From positions 1-64,000 of the forward strand of contig JAJNAZ010000014.1 in NCBI GenBank assembly GCA_021155855.1: a DNA stretch of 64,000 nucleotides. Direction: 5' to 3'. The translations under genes were made by a program, and so were the position numbers. Below the pieces are notes generated by a model, which searched no databases, was not told the DNA's origin, and saw only the letters and a list, made by a program, of their open reading frames with translations. Below, piece after piece: positions 34,286 to 41,700 of the stretch. How positions within the stretch are numbered: position 1 is the first letter of the stretch; every line of letters begins with the position of its first letter. The stretch comes from Solirubrobacterales bacterium (GTDB taxonomy: Bacteria; Actinomycetota; Thermoleophilia; Solirubrobacterales; 70-9).

Positions 34286-34968
34286 GTTGGCGGGCGCGCG
34301 ATCGGGCCCAGGCGGTCGATCGCGGCCGCGGTGGCCGGGGCGCGCTCCGGGCGCTCGGTGAGCATCGCGGCCAAGGCCGCGAGGTCGTCGGGCGTATCGA
34401 GGTCGAGCGCCAGCGAGGACAGCCTCTCGATTGCGACCGAGTGGCCGGCCCGCGCGGCCCGATCGCGATGGCGGGCCATGCTCCCTTCCCCGAAGGCGGG
34501 CCCGATCGCATCGGCGGGCGCGAGCAGCAGCCCGTTGGTGCCGGTTCCATGGCGGTCGGGGACGACCGCGACGCGCCCGGGGCTCATGCGGCCGATCGCT
34601 GGGTCGAGTTCCGCTCGCTCGAGCAGCGGGCAGTCCCCCGGAAGCAGCGCGGCGCAGCGGGCGCCGTGGGAGAGCGCGCGGATGATGCCGAGCGTCGCGG
34701 CCTCGGAATGACCGCGGTCGTCGGGGTCGCGGAGCACCTCGAGTGGCGTTGCGGTGCGGCGGGCATGGGCGAGCGCGATCCGCTCGGCGCGCCCCTCGCC
34801 GGTGACCACGATCAGCCGCTCCACTCCCTCGCTGGCCGAGATCGCGGCGAGCACATCGGCGAGCATCGCCTTTACCAGCCCCGCCCGCTGGGGTCGGTCG
34901 AGCACCGCGAGCAATCGCTGCTTGGCCGAGCCAAAGCGCTTCACCGGGATGATCGCCGTCGCTTTCAT
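34282..34968 (-). CDS. cofC: Phospholactate/PEP guanylyltransferase CofC (FbiD)
   Basis: The enzyme activates 2-phospholactate or phosphoenolpyruvate with GTP for transfer to F0. The 228 residues show AIIPVKRFGSAKQRLLAVLD (the nucleotide-binding P-V-K..G..K..L), VLRDPDDRGHSEAATLGI and CAALLPGDCPLLERAELD (metal-binding D). Start ATG 34968. It lies between cofD (upstream, 21 bases) and cofE (overlap), all on the minus strand. Whether it takes PEP (giving dehydro-F420) or 2-phospholactate cannot be read from sequence here. Confidence 0.93.
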   Translation of the reverse strand: MKATAIIPVKRFGSAKQRLLAVLDRPQRAGLVKAMLADVLAAISASEGVERLIVVTGEGRAERIALAHARRTATPLEVLRDPDDRGHSEAATLGIIRALSHGARCAALLPGDCPLLERAELDPAIGRMSPGRVAVVPDRHGTGTNGLLLAPADAIGPAFGEGSMARHRDRAARAGHSVAIERLSSLALDLDTPDDLAALAAMLTERPERAPATAAAIDRLGPIARPPT

Positions 34969-34989
34969 CCGCCAATCATGTCGCCCGAC

Positions 34990-35901
34990 CTAAAGCTCGC
35001 ACGCGAACTCGAGCACGGCGCCGGCGACCGTGCGCCGCCCCGCGGCGCCCTCCATCTGCGTCGCTCGGGCGAGCACCGGGATATCGGCCGGACCCGGGTC
35101 TCCGGCGTCGACGACGATCGCGTCGATCACCCCCTCGTACAGCGAGGCGATGCCCGCCGCGGTCACCGGCCGGCCGAGCGCGGCGACGAAGGCGTCGGTC
35201 GGCCCCTTGACGGCGCGCCCGCCTACCAGCGGGCTGACCGCGACCACCTTCGCCGGCGAGGCGGCGAGCGCCTCGCGCATTCCCGGCACGGCAAGGATCG
35301 GACCGATCGAGATCACCGGGTTCGAGGGTCCGACGATGATCGCCTCCGCCGCGGCAAGTGCCTCGAGCACCTCGGGTGTCGGGGTGGCGGCGCCGATTCC
35401 CTCCAGCTCGACCCCTTCGATCGGCGCCTCGCCGTGGTCGAGGATCAGGAACTCCTGCAGCCCGCGCCACCCGGCCGCGGTCCGGACCCTGGTGCGCACC
35501 GGCTGCTCGCACATCGGCAGAACTCGGGCGCGGACGCCGAGAGCGCGCGCGATCTGGGCCTGAGCGGCGGTCACGGTGCCGCCTTCGGCGATGAAGTGGG
35601 TGCGATACAGGCAGGTGGCGAGGTCGCGGTCGGAGAGGCCGAACCAGCCCGGCGCTCCGAGGCGCTGGAGCCGCTCGTGGACGACGAAGGCGTCGTCCCG
35701 GATCCCCCAGCCGCGCTGCTCGTCGATCTCGCCCGCGAGCCAGTAAGTGATCAGGTCGGGATCTGGGCAGACCAAAAGGCCGTGGACCTCGGTGTCGTCG
35801 CCGGTATTGGCAATCACCGCGAGCTCGGCGCCGACGATGTCCTGAAGTCCGGCGGCCAGCTTGGCGCCTCCAGTGCCGCCAGCGAGGCAGACGACGCTCA
35901 C
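34990..35901 (-). CDS. cofD: 2-phospho-L-lactate transferase CofD (FbiA)
   Basis: CofD transfers the phospholactyl (or phosphoenolpyruvyl) group to F0 to form F420-0 or its dehydro form. The 303-residue protein begins with VVCLAGGTGGAKLAAGLQDIV (the GGTGGAK loop). It contains VIANTGDDTEVHGLLVCPDPDLITYWLAG, WFGLSDRDLATCLYRT and VGPSNPVISIGPILAVPGM, all standard CofD text. GTG 35901. It is the second gene of the minus-strand run npdG-cofD-cofC-cofE. Confidence 0.95.
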   Translation of the reverse strand: MSVVCLAGGTGGAKLAAGLQDIVGAELAVIANTGDDTEVHGLLVCPDPDLITYWLAGEIDEQRGWGIRDDAFVVHERLQRLGAPGWFGLSDRDLATCLYRTHFIAEGGTVTAAQAQIARALGVRARVLPMCEQPVRTRVRTAAGWRGLQEFLILDHGEAPIEGVELEGIGAATPTPEVLEALAAAEAIIVGPSNPVISIGPILAVPGMREALAASPAKVVAVSPLVGGRAVKGPTDAFVAALGRPVTAAGIASLYEGVIDAIVVDAGDPGPADIPVLARATQMEGAAGRRTVAGAVLEFACEL

Positions 35902-35941
35902 CGTCTGCCGCCGCAGTCGCGGCCCCCGCCGCCGGCCCCGG

Positions 35942-36631
35942 TCACGCCCAGTGATCGCGGTCCGGGAGGCCGCCGATCCGGATTCCCGCGTGCGTCTTGT
36001 AGCGGGAGTTGATCGAGATCAGCAACGGGGTGAGCTGCTCGACGATTCGGGCCATCTCAAGCGCACCGGCGTTGACCGCGCGCAGGCCGGGGATCTCCTC
36101 GATCAGGGCCGCGACCCGGGCCTTGTCGGCCTTGCGATCGCCGCACAGCAGCACGTCCTCGGCGAGCTCGGCGCCGATGTCGCCCAGGGTCGGCGCGCTC
36201 ACCGTGTGCAGGCCGGCGACCACCGTGACTCCCTCAGGGACCATCTCCTGCGCCTGCTGCGCCGCCGATCCCTGCCAGACGCCGAGCGACCGCGTCGCCT
36301 TCCCGCCGACCGCGGCGGCGAGCGGCACGGTGCAGTCGACCAACAGCTGGCCCGGCTCGAGCACCTCTCGCAGGTTGTTGAGGTTCTCGGACTGGGCGCG
36401 GAAGGGGACGGTGAGAAAGACCACCGGACCCTGCTTGGCGGCGAGCTGGTTGGGCAGCCCTTCGATCTCGGCGTCCGGGGCGCGCTGAGTGAGCGTGCGG
36501 GCCGCCTCGGCGGCCCGCTCCTCGCTGCGGGAGCCGATCACCACGGCGTGACCGGCGCGCGCCCATCGCAGCGCCAGCCCGTAGCCGAGCGCGCCGGTGC
36601 CGCCGATGATCGGGATCGCTTCACCGCTCAC
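35942..36631 (-). CDS. npdG: NADPH:F420 reductase (NpdG/Fno)
   Basis: It reduces F420 with NADPH. The 229-residue Rossmann protein starts at ATG 36631 with IPIIGGTGALGYGLALRWARAG and IGSRSEERAAEAARTL. VFLTVPFRAQSENLNNL and LVDCTVPLAAAVGG follow, together with PEGVTVVAGLHTVSAPTLGD, the usual F420-binding half. It is the promoter-proximal gene of the F420 operon. Reduced F420 can then serve the LLM-type oxidoreductase in this window. Confidence 0.93.
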   Translation of the reverse strand: MSGEAIPIIGGTGALGYGLALRWARAGHAVVIGSRSEERAAEAARTLTQRAPDAEIEGLPNQLAAKQGPVVFLTVPFRAQSENLNNLREVLEPGQLLVDCTVPLAAAVGGKATRSLGVWQGSAAQQAQEMVPEGVTVVAGLHTVSAPTLGDIGAELAEDVLLCGDRKADKARVAALIEEIPGLRAVNAGALEMARIVEQLTPLLISINSRYKTHAGIRIGGLPDRDHWA

Positions 36632-36681
36632 GGGGGCGGCAGTCTACGAGAGCACCGGCGGGGCTTCGACCCGGGGGACAT

Positions 36682-37428
36682 ATGCTGCGCCCGATGAGGT
36701 TCGAGGGCCGCAGGGCGCTGGTTACCGGTGGCGGCAGCGGCATCGGCGCCGCGACCGCCCGCCGGCTGACGGCCGAGGGAGCCGAGGTCGTGATCGGCGA
36801 CATCAACGAGCAGGGCGCGGCCGAGGTCGCGGCTGAGATCGGCGCCGCGTCAGCGCCGCTCGATGTCACCGATCCCGAGTCCGCGAGCGCCGTCGCCGCG
36901 GAGCACGGGCCGTTCGCGATCCTCGTCAACAACGCCGGCACGGATGAGTTCGGGTTCTTCATCGAGACCGATCCCGGCCAGTGGCAGCGGGTGCTCGCCG
37001 TCAACCTGGTCGGGGTCCTGGCCTGCACCCACGCCGTGCTGCCGGGAATGCAGGAGGCCGGCTACGGACGGATCGTCAACATCGCCTCCGAGGCCGGCCG
37101 CGTGGGCTCCAAGGGCTCCGCCGTCTACTCCGCCGCCAAGGGTGGCGTGATCGCGTTCACGAAGGTGATCGCGCGCGAGGGCGCCCGCTTCGGGATCACG
37201 GCGAACTCGATCGCGCCCGGCCCGATCGAAACGCCGCTGCTGATGGCGGCGCTCGAATTGGGCGAGCTCGGTGAGAAGATCGTCGAGACGATGAGGGTCG
37301 GTACCCAGCTGCGCCGGCTCGGCCGTCCGGACGAGGTCGCCGCCGCGGTCGCCTTCCTCGCCTCCGACGACTCCTCATACGTCACCGGGGAGACGCTCGG
37401 AGTCTCCGGCGGCCTGGGGATGGTGTAG
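36682..37428 (+). CDS. SDR family oxidoreductase (glucose/ribitol dehydrogenase type)
   Basis: The 248 residues contain TGGGSGIG (cofactor loop), LVNNAGTDEFGF, VNIASEAGRVGSKGS and the catalytic YSAAKGG. The C-terminus LGVSGGLGMV is standard. Acidic D at the end of strand 2 (IGDINEQG) suggests NAD(H). ATG 36682 has GGGGGA five bases before it; ATG 36694 is an alternative. It may act on 3-hydroxyacyl-CoA or a similar alcohol. The following thioesterase gene is 6 bases away. Confidence 0.92.
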   Translation: MLRPMRFEGRRALVTGGGSGIGAATARRLTAEGAEVVIGDINEQGAAEVAAEIGAASAPLDVTDPESASAVAAEHGPFAILVNNAGTDEFGFFIETDPGQWQRVLAVNLVGVLACTHAVLPGMQEAGYGRIVNIASEAGRVGSKGSAVYSAAKGGVIAFTKVIAREGARFGITANSIAPGPIETPLLMAALELGELGEKIVETMRVGTQLRRLGRPDEVAAAVAFLASDDSSYVTGETLGVSGGLGMV

Positions 37429-37434
37429 ATCGGG

Positions 37435-37875
37435 ATGACGACGCCGCCGGACCGTCCGCCGATGTCGCTCCGAGACGAGCTGCCCGACCTCGAGCGGCCG
37501 AGCGAGCCAACGCTGGCGCCGGGGCTCGAACGCAGCGACGAGTTCGAGGTCGCCGACCGCCTACTCACCGACGTCGGCGGCACCATCGGCCTCAAGGTGC
37601 TCTCGACCCCGGGGATGATCGCGGTGATGGAGCGCAATTCGGCGGTGCTCTCGCTCCAGCATCTGCCCGAAAGCCAGGCGACGGTCGGCTTCGAGGTCTG
37701 CGTCAAGCACGTCGGCCCCGCCGCCGAGGGCGCCCGGTGCACGGTGCGCTCGACCCTGCGCGAGATCGTCGACGGCCGCAAGTTGCGCTTCGAGGTCGAG
37801 GTCAGCGAGGGTGATCGCACGGTCGGCGTCGGCACCCACGAGCGCCGGGTGATCGAGGTCGGCCAACTCGGCTAG
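37435..37875 (+). CDS. Hot-dog thioesterase, FlK-like
   Basis: The 146-residue protein belongs to the fluoroacetyl-CoA thioesterase-like family. TDVGGTIGLKVLSTPGMIAVMERNSAVLSL places Thr and Glu, and VGVGTHERRVIEV the His, of the T-E-H active site. TVGFEVCVKHVGPAAEGARCTV is also typical. In ordinary genomes these proteins hydrolyse small acyl-CoA esters. The ATG is at 37435; an internal start (MSLRDELP) is possible because the first 10 residues are Pro-rich. It is in a run with the SDR and HMG-CoA lyase genes. Confidence 0.87.
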   Translation: MTTPPDRPPMSLRDELPDLERPSEPTLAPGLERSDEFEVADRLLTDVGGTIGLKVLSTPGMIAVMERNSAVLSLQHLPESQATVGFEVCVKHVGPAAEGARCTVRSTLREIVDGRKLRFEVEVSEGDRTVGVGTHERRVIEVGQLG

Positions 37876-37901
37876 CGCCCGCGCCGCCTAACCTCTTTCG
37901 G

Positions 37902-38825
37902 ATGACCGATTTGCCCGCGAGCGTGCGCATTCGCGAGGTCGGGCCGCGGGACGGGTTCCAGAACGAGCCCGAGGTGATCCCGACCGACGAGAAGCTGCGC
38001 CTGATCGGGATGCTGGCCCGGAGCGGGCTGCGGCGGCTCGAGGTGACCTCGTTCGTGCGCGCCGATGTGATCCCGCAGCTGGCCGACGCCGAGGAGGTCC
38101 TGTCGCGCGTCGAGCGCGTCGACGGTGTCGCCTACTCGGTGCTGATCCCGAACGAGCGGGGACTCGAGCGGGCGCTCGACCACCGCGAGCGCTTCGATGA
38201 GGTCAACCTCTTCCTCTCGGCGTCGGAGACCCACAACCGCCGCAATGTCAACCGCTCGATCGACGAGTCGCTCGCCGGGCTCGAGCGGGTGATCGAGCGC
38301 GCCGGCGCGGAGGAGCTGCGCCGCGAGGGCGTGATCTCGACCAGCTTCGGTTGTCCGTATGAGGGCGAGGTGCCGGTCGAGCGGGTTCTCGAGATCGCCG
38401 ACCGGCTCGCCACCGCCGGTTGCGAGGAGGTCGCCTTCGGCGACACGACCGGGATGGCGAATCCGCGCCAGGTCGGCGAGTTCTTCGACGCCGCGCGCGA
38501 GCGCCTCGTGGGGGTCGAGCTCACGGCCCACTTCCACAACACCCGCGGGCAGGGGCTCGCCAACGTGCTCGCCGCCATGGAGGCGGGGGTGGAATCGTTC
38601 GAAGCGGCCTTCGGCGAGCTCGGCGGCTGCCCGGTACCGCCCGGCTCCACGGGCAACATCTCAACCGAGGACCTGGTCTCGATGCTCGAGGAGATGGGGG
38701 TCGCGACGGGGGTTGAGCTGCCGCGCCTGATCGAGGCCTCGCGCGCCGCGCAGGAGCTGCTCGGCCGCCCGCTCGGGGCGCACGTGCTGCGGGCGGGTCC
38801 GGTCGACTGGACGGGCACGGCCTGA
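37902..38825 (+). CDS. Hydroxymethylglutaryl-CoA lyase
   Basis: This TIM-barrel lyase cleaves HMG-CoA to acetoacetate and acetyl-CoA, the last step of leucine breakdown. The 307 residues have VGPRDGFQNEPEVIPT (catalytic R-D, Q-N-E), LEVTSFVRADVIPQLADAEEVL, SASETHNRRNVNRSI, FGDTTGMANP, AHFHNTRGQGLANV (metal His pair) and GGCPVPPGSTGNISTEDLV with the catalytic Cys loop. ATG 37902. The acetoacetate product can be activated by the acetoacetyl-CoA synthetase encoded 8 kb away. Confidence 0.93.
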   Translation: MTDLPASVRIREVGPRDGFQNEPEVIPTDEKLRLIGMLARSGLRRLEVTSFVRADVIPQLADAEEVLSRVERVDGVAYSVLIPNERGLERALDHRERFDEVNLFLSASETHNRRNVNRSIDESLAGLERVIERAGAEELRREGVISTSFGCPYEGEVPVERVLEIADRLATAGCEEVAFGDTTGMANPRQVGEFFDAARERLVGVELTAHFHNTRGQGLANVLAAMEAGVESFEAAFGELGGCPVPPGSTGNISTEDLVSMLEEMGVATGVELPRLIEASRAAQELLGRPLGAHVLRAGPVDWTGTA

Positions 38826-38844
38826 GCCGAGCGGCCCCCTCGTC

Positions 38845-38985
38845 TTGAGCATCAACGCAGCGATCGACGAGCTGCTGGAGCCGAGCGTCGAATCGGCGCC
38901 GGCGGTGCCGGAGGCGATCGAGACCGTCTCGAAGGCGCTCGGGGGCGTCGGCGAGATCACCGTCGAGGTGCGACTGCAGGGCTGA
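38845..38985 (+). CDS. Possible small 46-residue protein
   Basis: A TTG-initiated frame encodes SINAAIDELLEPSVESAPAV, then PEAIETVSKALGGVGEITVE and VRLQG. The third-position GC bias matches real genes here and the gap between HMG-CoA lyase and the next gene is otherwise empty. No ribosome binding site is clear and no family is recognised, so it could be a remnant. Confidence 0.35.
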   Translation: MSINAAIDELLEPSVESAPAVPEAIETVSKALGGVGEITVEVRLQG

Positions 38986-39010
38986 GCTCCCCTGCGTAGG
39001 CTTTCGGACG

Positions 39011-39400
39011 ATGCGCAGTGACGCCTTCCGCGCGGCCGCCGAGGCCAAGGATTTCTCCCGTCTCGACGAGCTGTTCTCCGAGGACGCGAGCTTTCGCAGC
39101 CCGGTCGTGTACGGGCCCTACGAAGGCCGCGAGGCGATCAAGGTGGTCCTCTCTGCCGTGGTCGAGGTGTTCGAGGACTTCCGTTACACCGGGCAGCTCG
39201 AGAACGGCGACACCGCCGTGCTCACCTTCGAGGCGCGGGTGGGCGAGCGCGAGCTGCAGGGGGTCGACATCCTCAGGTTCGGCGCCGACGGCCGCGCGGT
39301 CGAGTTGACGGTGATGGTGCGCCCGATGAGCGGCGTGCAGGCGCTGGCCGAGCGCATGAAGGAGATGCTCGAGGCGGCCGACGGGCCGCCGCCGGCTTGA
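39011..39400 (+). CDS. SnoaL-like nuclear transport factor 2 protein
   Basis: The 129 residues start at ATG 39011. FRAAAEAKDFSRLDELFSEDASFRSPVVYGPYEGREAIKVVL is the standard NTF2-like entry. Strands (DTAVLTFEARVGERELQG) and the closing GVQALAERMKEML follow. Homologues are mostly uncharacterised. The stop overlaps the start of the following acetyltransferase gene (TTGA), so the two are coupled. Confidence 0.87.
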   Translation: MRSDAFRAAAEAKDFSRLDELFSEDASFRSPVVYGPYEGREAIKVVLSAVVEVFEDFRYTGQLENGDTAVLTFEARVGERELQGVDILRFGADGRAVELTVMVRPMSGVQALAERMKEMLEAADGPPPA

Positions 39401-39948
39401 CCGGCGGGGGCGGCGGGACGACGATTCGCGCCGCCGAGCCGGCCGACGTCGACGCGCTCGCAGACACGGCGATCGCTGCTTGGGAGGAGGGATTTCGCGG
39501 CATCGTGCCGGAGCGCGTCGACCCGCGCACCGCCTGGCAGCCGGCGCGGATCGCCGAGCGGCTCGCCGCGCCTGCCGCCGACGGCAGCGCGATCCTCGCC
39601 GCCGAGGTCGACGGCGATGTGCGGGGATTGGTCCTCTACGGTCCGAGCCGCGACCGCCGCGCGGCCCCGCACGAGGGCGAGATCGTAGCCCTCTACGTGC
39701 ATCCGCAGAACTGGCGCTCAGGGGTCGGGCGGGCGCTGGTCGAGGGAGCGCTCGAGGCGCTCACCGCCGCCGGGCACTCGGAGGCGATCGTCTGGACGCT
39801 TGCCGAGAGCGCTCGCAATCTGGCCTTCTACGATTCGCTCGGCTTTGCCCGCGACGGCGGCACGCAGCGACGCCCAAGCTTCGGCAGCCCGCTCGAGGTT
39901 CGCTTTCGGATCTCGCTCGGCGGTCGCGAAGCGATCGCCGGTCTGTAG
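39397..39948 (+). CDS. GNAT family N-acetyltransferase
   Basis: The 183 residues start at TTG 39397 in the TTGA overlap. After TIRAAEPADVDALADTAIAAWEEGFRGIVP come the acetyl-CoA strand and loop ALYVHPQNWRSGVGRALVEGAL, and motif B in SARNLAFYDSLGFARDG. This is a normal single-domain GNAT with unknown substrate. It ends 54 bases before the 3-hydroxybutyryl-CoA dehydrogenase gene. Confidence 0.9.
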   Translation: MTGGGGGTTIRAAEPADVDALADTAIAAWEEGFRGIVPERVDPRTAWQPARIAERLAAPAADGSAILAAEVDGDVRGLVLYGPSRDRRAAPHEGEIVALYVHPQNWRSGVGRALVEGALEALTAAGHSEAIVWTLAESARNLAFYDSLGFARDGGTQRRPSFGSPLEVRFRISLGGREAIAGL

Positions 39949-40002
39949 GCTCGGCGCCGCTTCAGTGCCACCCAAGCCAACCCCGGAGGGTTCGAGACAC
40001 AG

Positions 40003-40887
40003 ATGGAGATCGCCAAGGTAGGAGTGCTCGGCTGCGGCCTCATGGGCCACGGAATCACGCAGATCTGCGCCCAGGCAGGCTGGGACGTGGTCGTGCGTGA
40101 GGTGGACCAGGAGAAGCTCGACAAGGGCATCGGCAAGATCGAGAAGCAGCTCGCCCGCGCGGTGGAGAAAGGCAAGCTCGATCACAACGATGCCGACGCG
40201 ATTCGCGGCCGGATCACGCCGACGCTCGACTACGCGGACCTCTCCGACTGCGACCTCGTGATCGAGGCGATCACCGAGGACCTCGACGGCAAGCTCGCGA
40301 TGTGGCGTGAGGTTGACCCGATCGTCAAGCCGGACGCCTACTTCGCCACCAACACCTCCTCGCTCGCAGTCGCCGATCAGGCGGCGGTGACGGGCAGGCC
40401 GGAGCGGTTCCTCGGCCTCCACTTCTTCAACCCCGCCCAGGTGATGCCGCTTCTGGAGGTCGTACGGGCGGACGAAACCGCCGATGAGACGGCCGAGCTC
40501 GGCCTCGCCGTTGGAGCGGAGCTCGGTAAGACCACGGTCGCCGCGCGAGACAATCGCGGCTTCATCGTCAACCGGCTGCTGGTCCCGTACATGCTCGACG
40601 CGATGCGCGCCTACGAGCAGGGGGTGGGCTCGGTCGAGGACATCGACACGGGGATGATGGCCGGGGCAAGCCACCCGATGGGCCCGCTGACGCTGGCCGA
40701 CTTCGTCGGTCTGGATACGCTCGCATCGATCGCCGACGTGATGGTCGACGCCTACGGCGAGGAGCGCTTCTCCCAACCCGAGACGCTTCGCAGGCTGGTC
40801 GAGGCCGGCGATTACGGTCGCAAGTCCGGGCGCGGGTTCTACGACTACTCGGGTGAAACGCCTGTCGCAGTCGACCCCGCCCGCTAG
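40003..40887 (+). CDS. 3-hydroxybutyryl-CoA dehydrogenase
   Basis: The 294-residue NAD(P)H enzyme interconverts acetoacetyl-CoA and 3-hydroxybutyryl-CoA. It has GVLGCGLMGHGITQICAQAG (Rossmann loop), ATNTSSLAV, LGLHFFNPAQVMPLLEVV with the catalytic His, and NRGFIVNRLLVPYMLDAMRA. ADFVGLDTL and the C-terminal KSGRGFYDY are typical. ATG 40003 follows CCGGAGGG. Its product dehydrated to crotonyl-CoA would feed Ccr. The TAG stop is the centre of a perfect palindrome. Confidence 0.93.
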   Translation: MEIAKVGVLGCGLMGHGITQICAQAGWDVVVREVDQEKLDKGIGKIEKQLARAVEKGKLDHNDADAIRGRITPTLDYADLSDCDLVIEAITEDLDGKLAMWREVDPIVKPDAYFATNTSSLAVADQAAVTGRPERFLGLHFFNPAQVMPLLEVVRADETADETAELGLAVGAELGKTTVAARDNRGFIVNRLLVPYMLDAMRAYEQGVGSVEDIDTGMMAGASHPMGPLTLADFVGLDTLASIADVMVDAYGEERFSQPETLRRLVEAGDYGRKSGRGFYDYSGETPVAVDPAR

Positions 40888-40896
40888 CGGGCGGGG
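40875..40896. terminator. Perfect 22-bp palindrome centred on the hbd stop codon
   Basis: The arms CCCCGCCCGC and GCGGGCGGGG meet at a central TA that belongs to the stop codon TAG (40885-40887). It can form an 11-bp GC stem or be a protein-binding dyad. No T-tract follows. It lies between the dehydrogenase and divIVA-like genes. Confidence 0.5.
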
Positions 40897-40956
40897 TGCC
40901 CGGCTCGCTACCCTCGGCGCGATCGACCATCCAGTCCACCGCGAGGAGAAAAGCCC

Positions 40957-41673
40957 TTGGACGCCCACTCGATCGAAAGGATCCGCAACGCGAGCTTCGC
41001 GCACGCCGTCCGCGGCTACGACCGCCACGAGGTCGACCGCTTCCTCAGCGAGCTCGCCGACTGGCTCGAGCGTGACGGCGGCGCCGCTCCCGAGCAGGTC
41101 CGCGCCGAGCTGGAGCGCGCCGGTGAGCAGGTGGCGGGCATCCTCACCGAGGCCCACGATGCCGCGCAGGAGATTCGCGACGAGGCCGCCGCCGGTGCCC
41201 GCAAGAGCCTCGTAGAGGCGAACGCGACCGCCGAGTCGTTGCGGGCGCAGGCAGACGAGTACGCGGATGAGACTCGCGAGGAGGCCGACGCCCACGCGCG
41301 CAAGGTCCGGACCGAGGCGGACGCCTACGCCGAGCGGGCTCGGGAGGAGGGCGACGTCTCGGCGACCGAGGCGCGCGAGGCGGCCCGGCGAGACGCCGAG
41401 CGGATCGTCGATGAGGCGAACCGGCGCAAGCGTGACATCGAGGCGGTGATCTCCGATCTCGAGCAGCGACGCGACGCTGTCATCGCCGAGCTCGAACGGC
41501 TCGCGAGCGGGATCGCCGGGACGGCGACCCAGCATCGCGGCGAGCGCGAGGCCGAGCAGGCCTCCGCCGAGGAGGCCACCGATGAGCAGGCCACCGCCGA
41601 GCAGGGCGCCGATCAGGTCCGGGGCGATTCCGAGCCTGCGCAGCGGGCGCCCAGCAATGCCGCTCAGAAGTAG
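40957..41673 (+). CDS. DivIVA domain-containing coiled-coil protein
   Basis: The 238 residues start at TTG 40957. The N-terminal SFAHAVRGYDRHEVDRFLSELADWL is the DivIVA membrane-curvature and anchoring motif (F.....GYD..EVD.FL). It is followed by about 150 residues of Ala/Glu/Arg coiled coil and a low-complexity acidic tail (EQASAEEATDEQATAEQ). Such proteins organise poles or septa and recruit partners. It is not the main Wag31-type gene by context, since no mur/fts genes adjoin. Confidence 0.86.
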   Translation: MDAHSIERIRNASFAHAVRGYDRHEVDRFLSELADWLERDGGAAPEQVRAELERAGEQVAGILTEAHDAAQEIRDEAAAGARKSLVEANATAESLRAQADEYADETREEADAHARKVRTEADAYAERAREEGDVSATEAREAARRDAERIVDEANRRKRDIEAVISDLEQRRDAVIAELERLASGIAGTATQHRGEREAEQASAEEATDEQATAEQGADQVRGDSEPAQRAPSNAAQK

Positions 41674-41700
41674 CGCTTTCCGCTCCATAGACTCCCCCGG

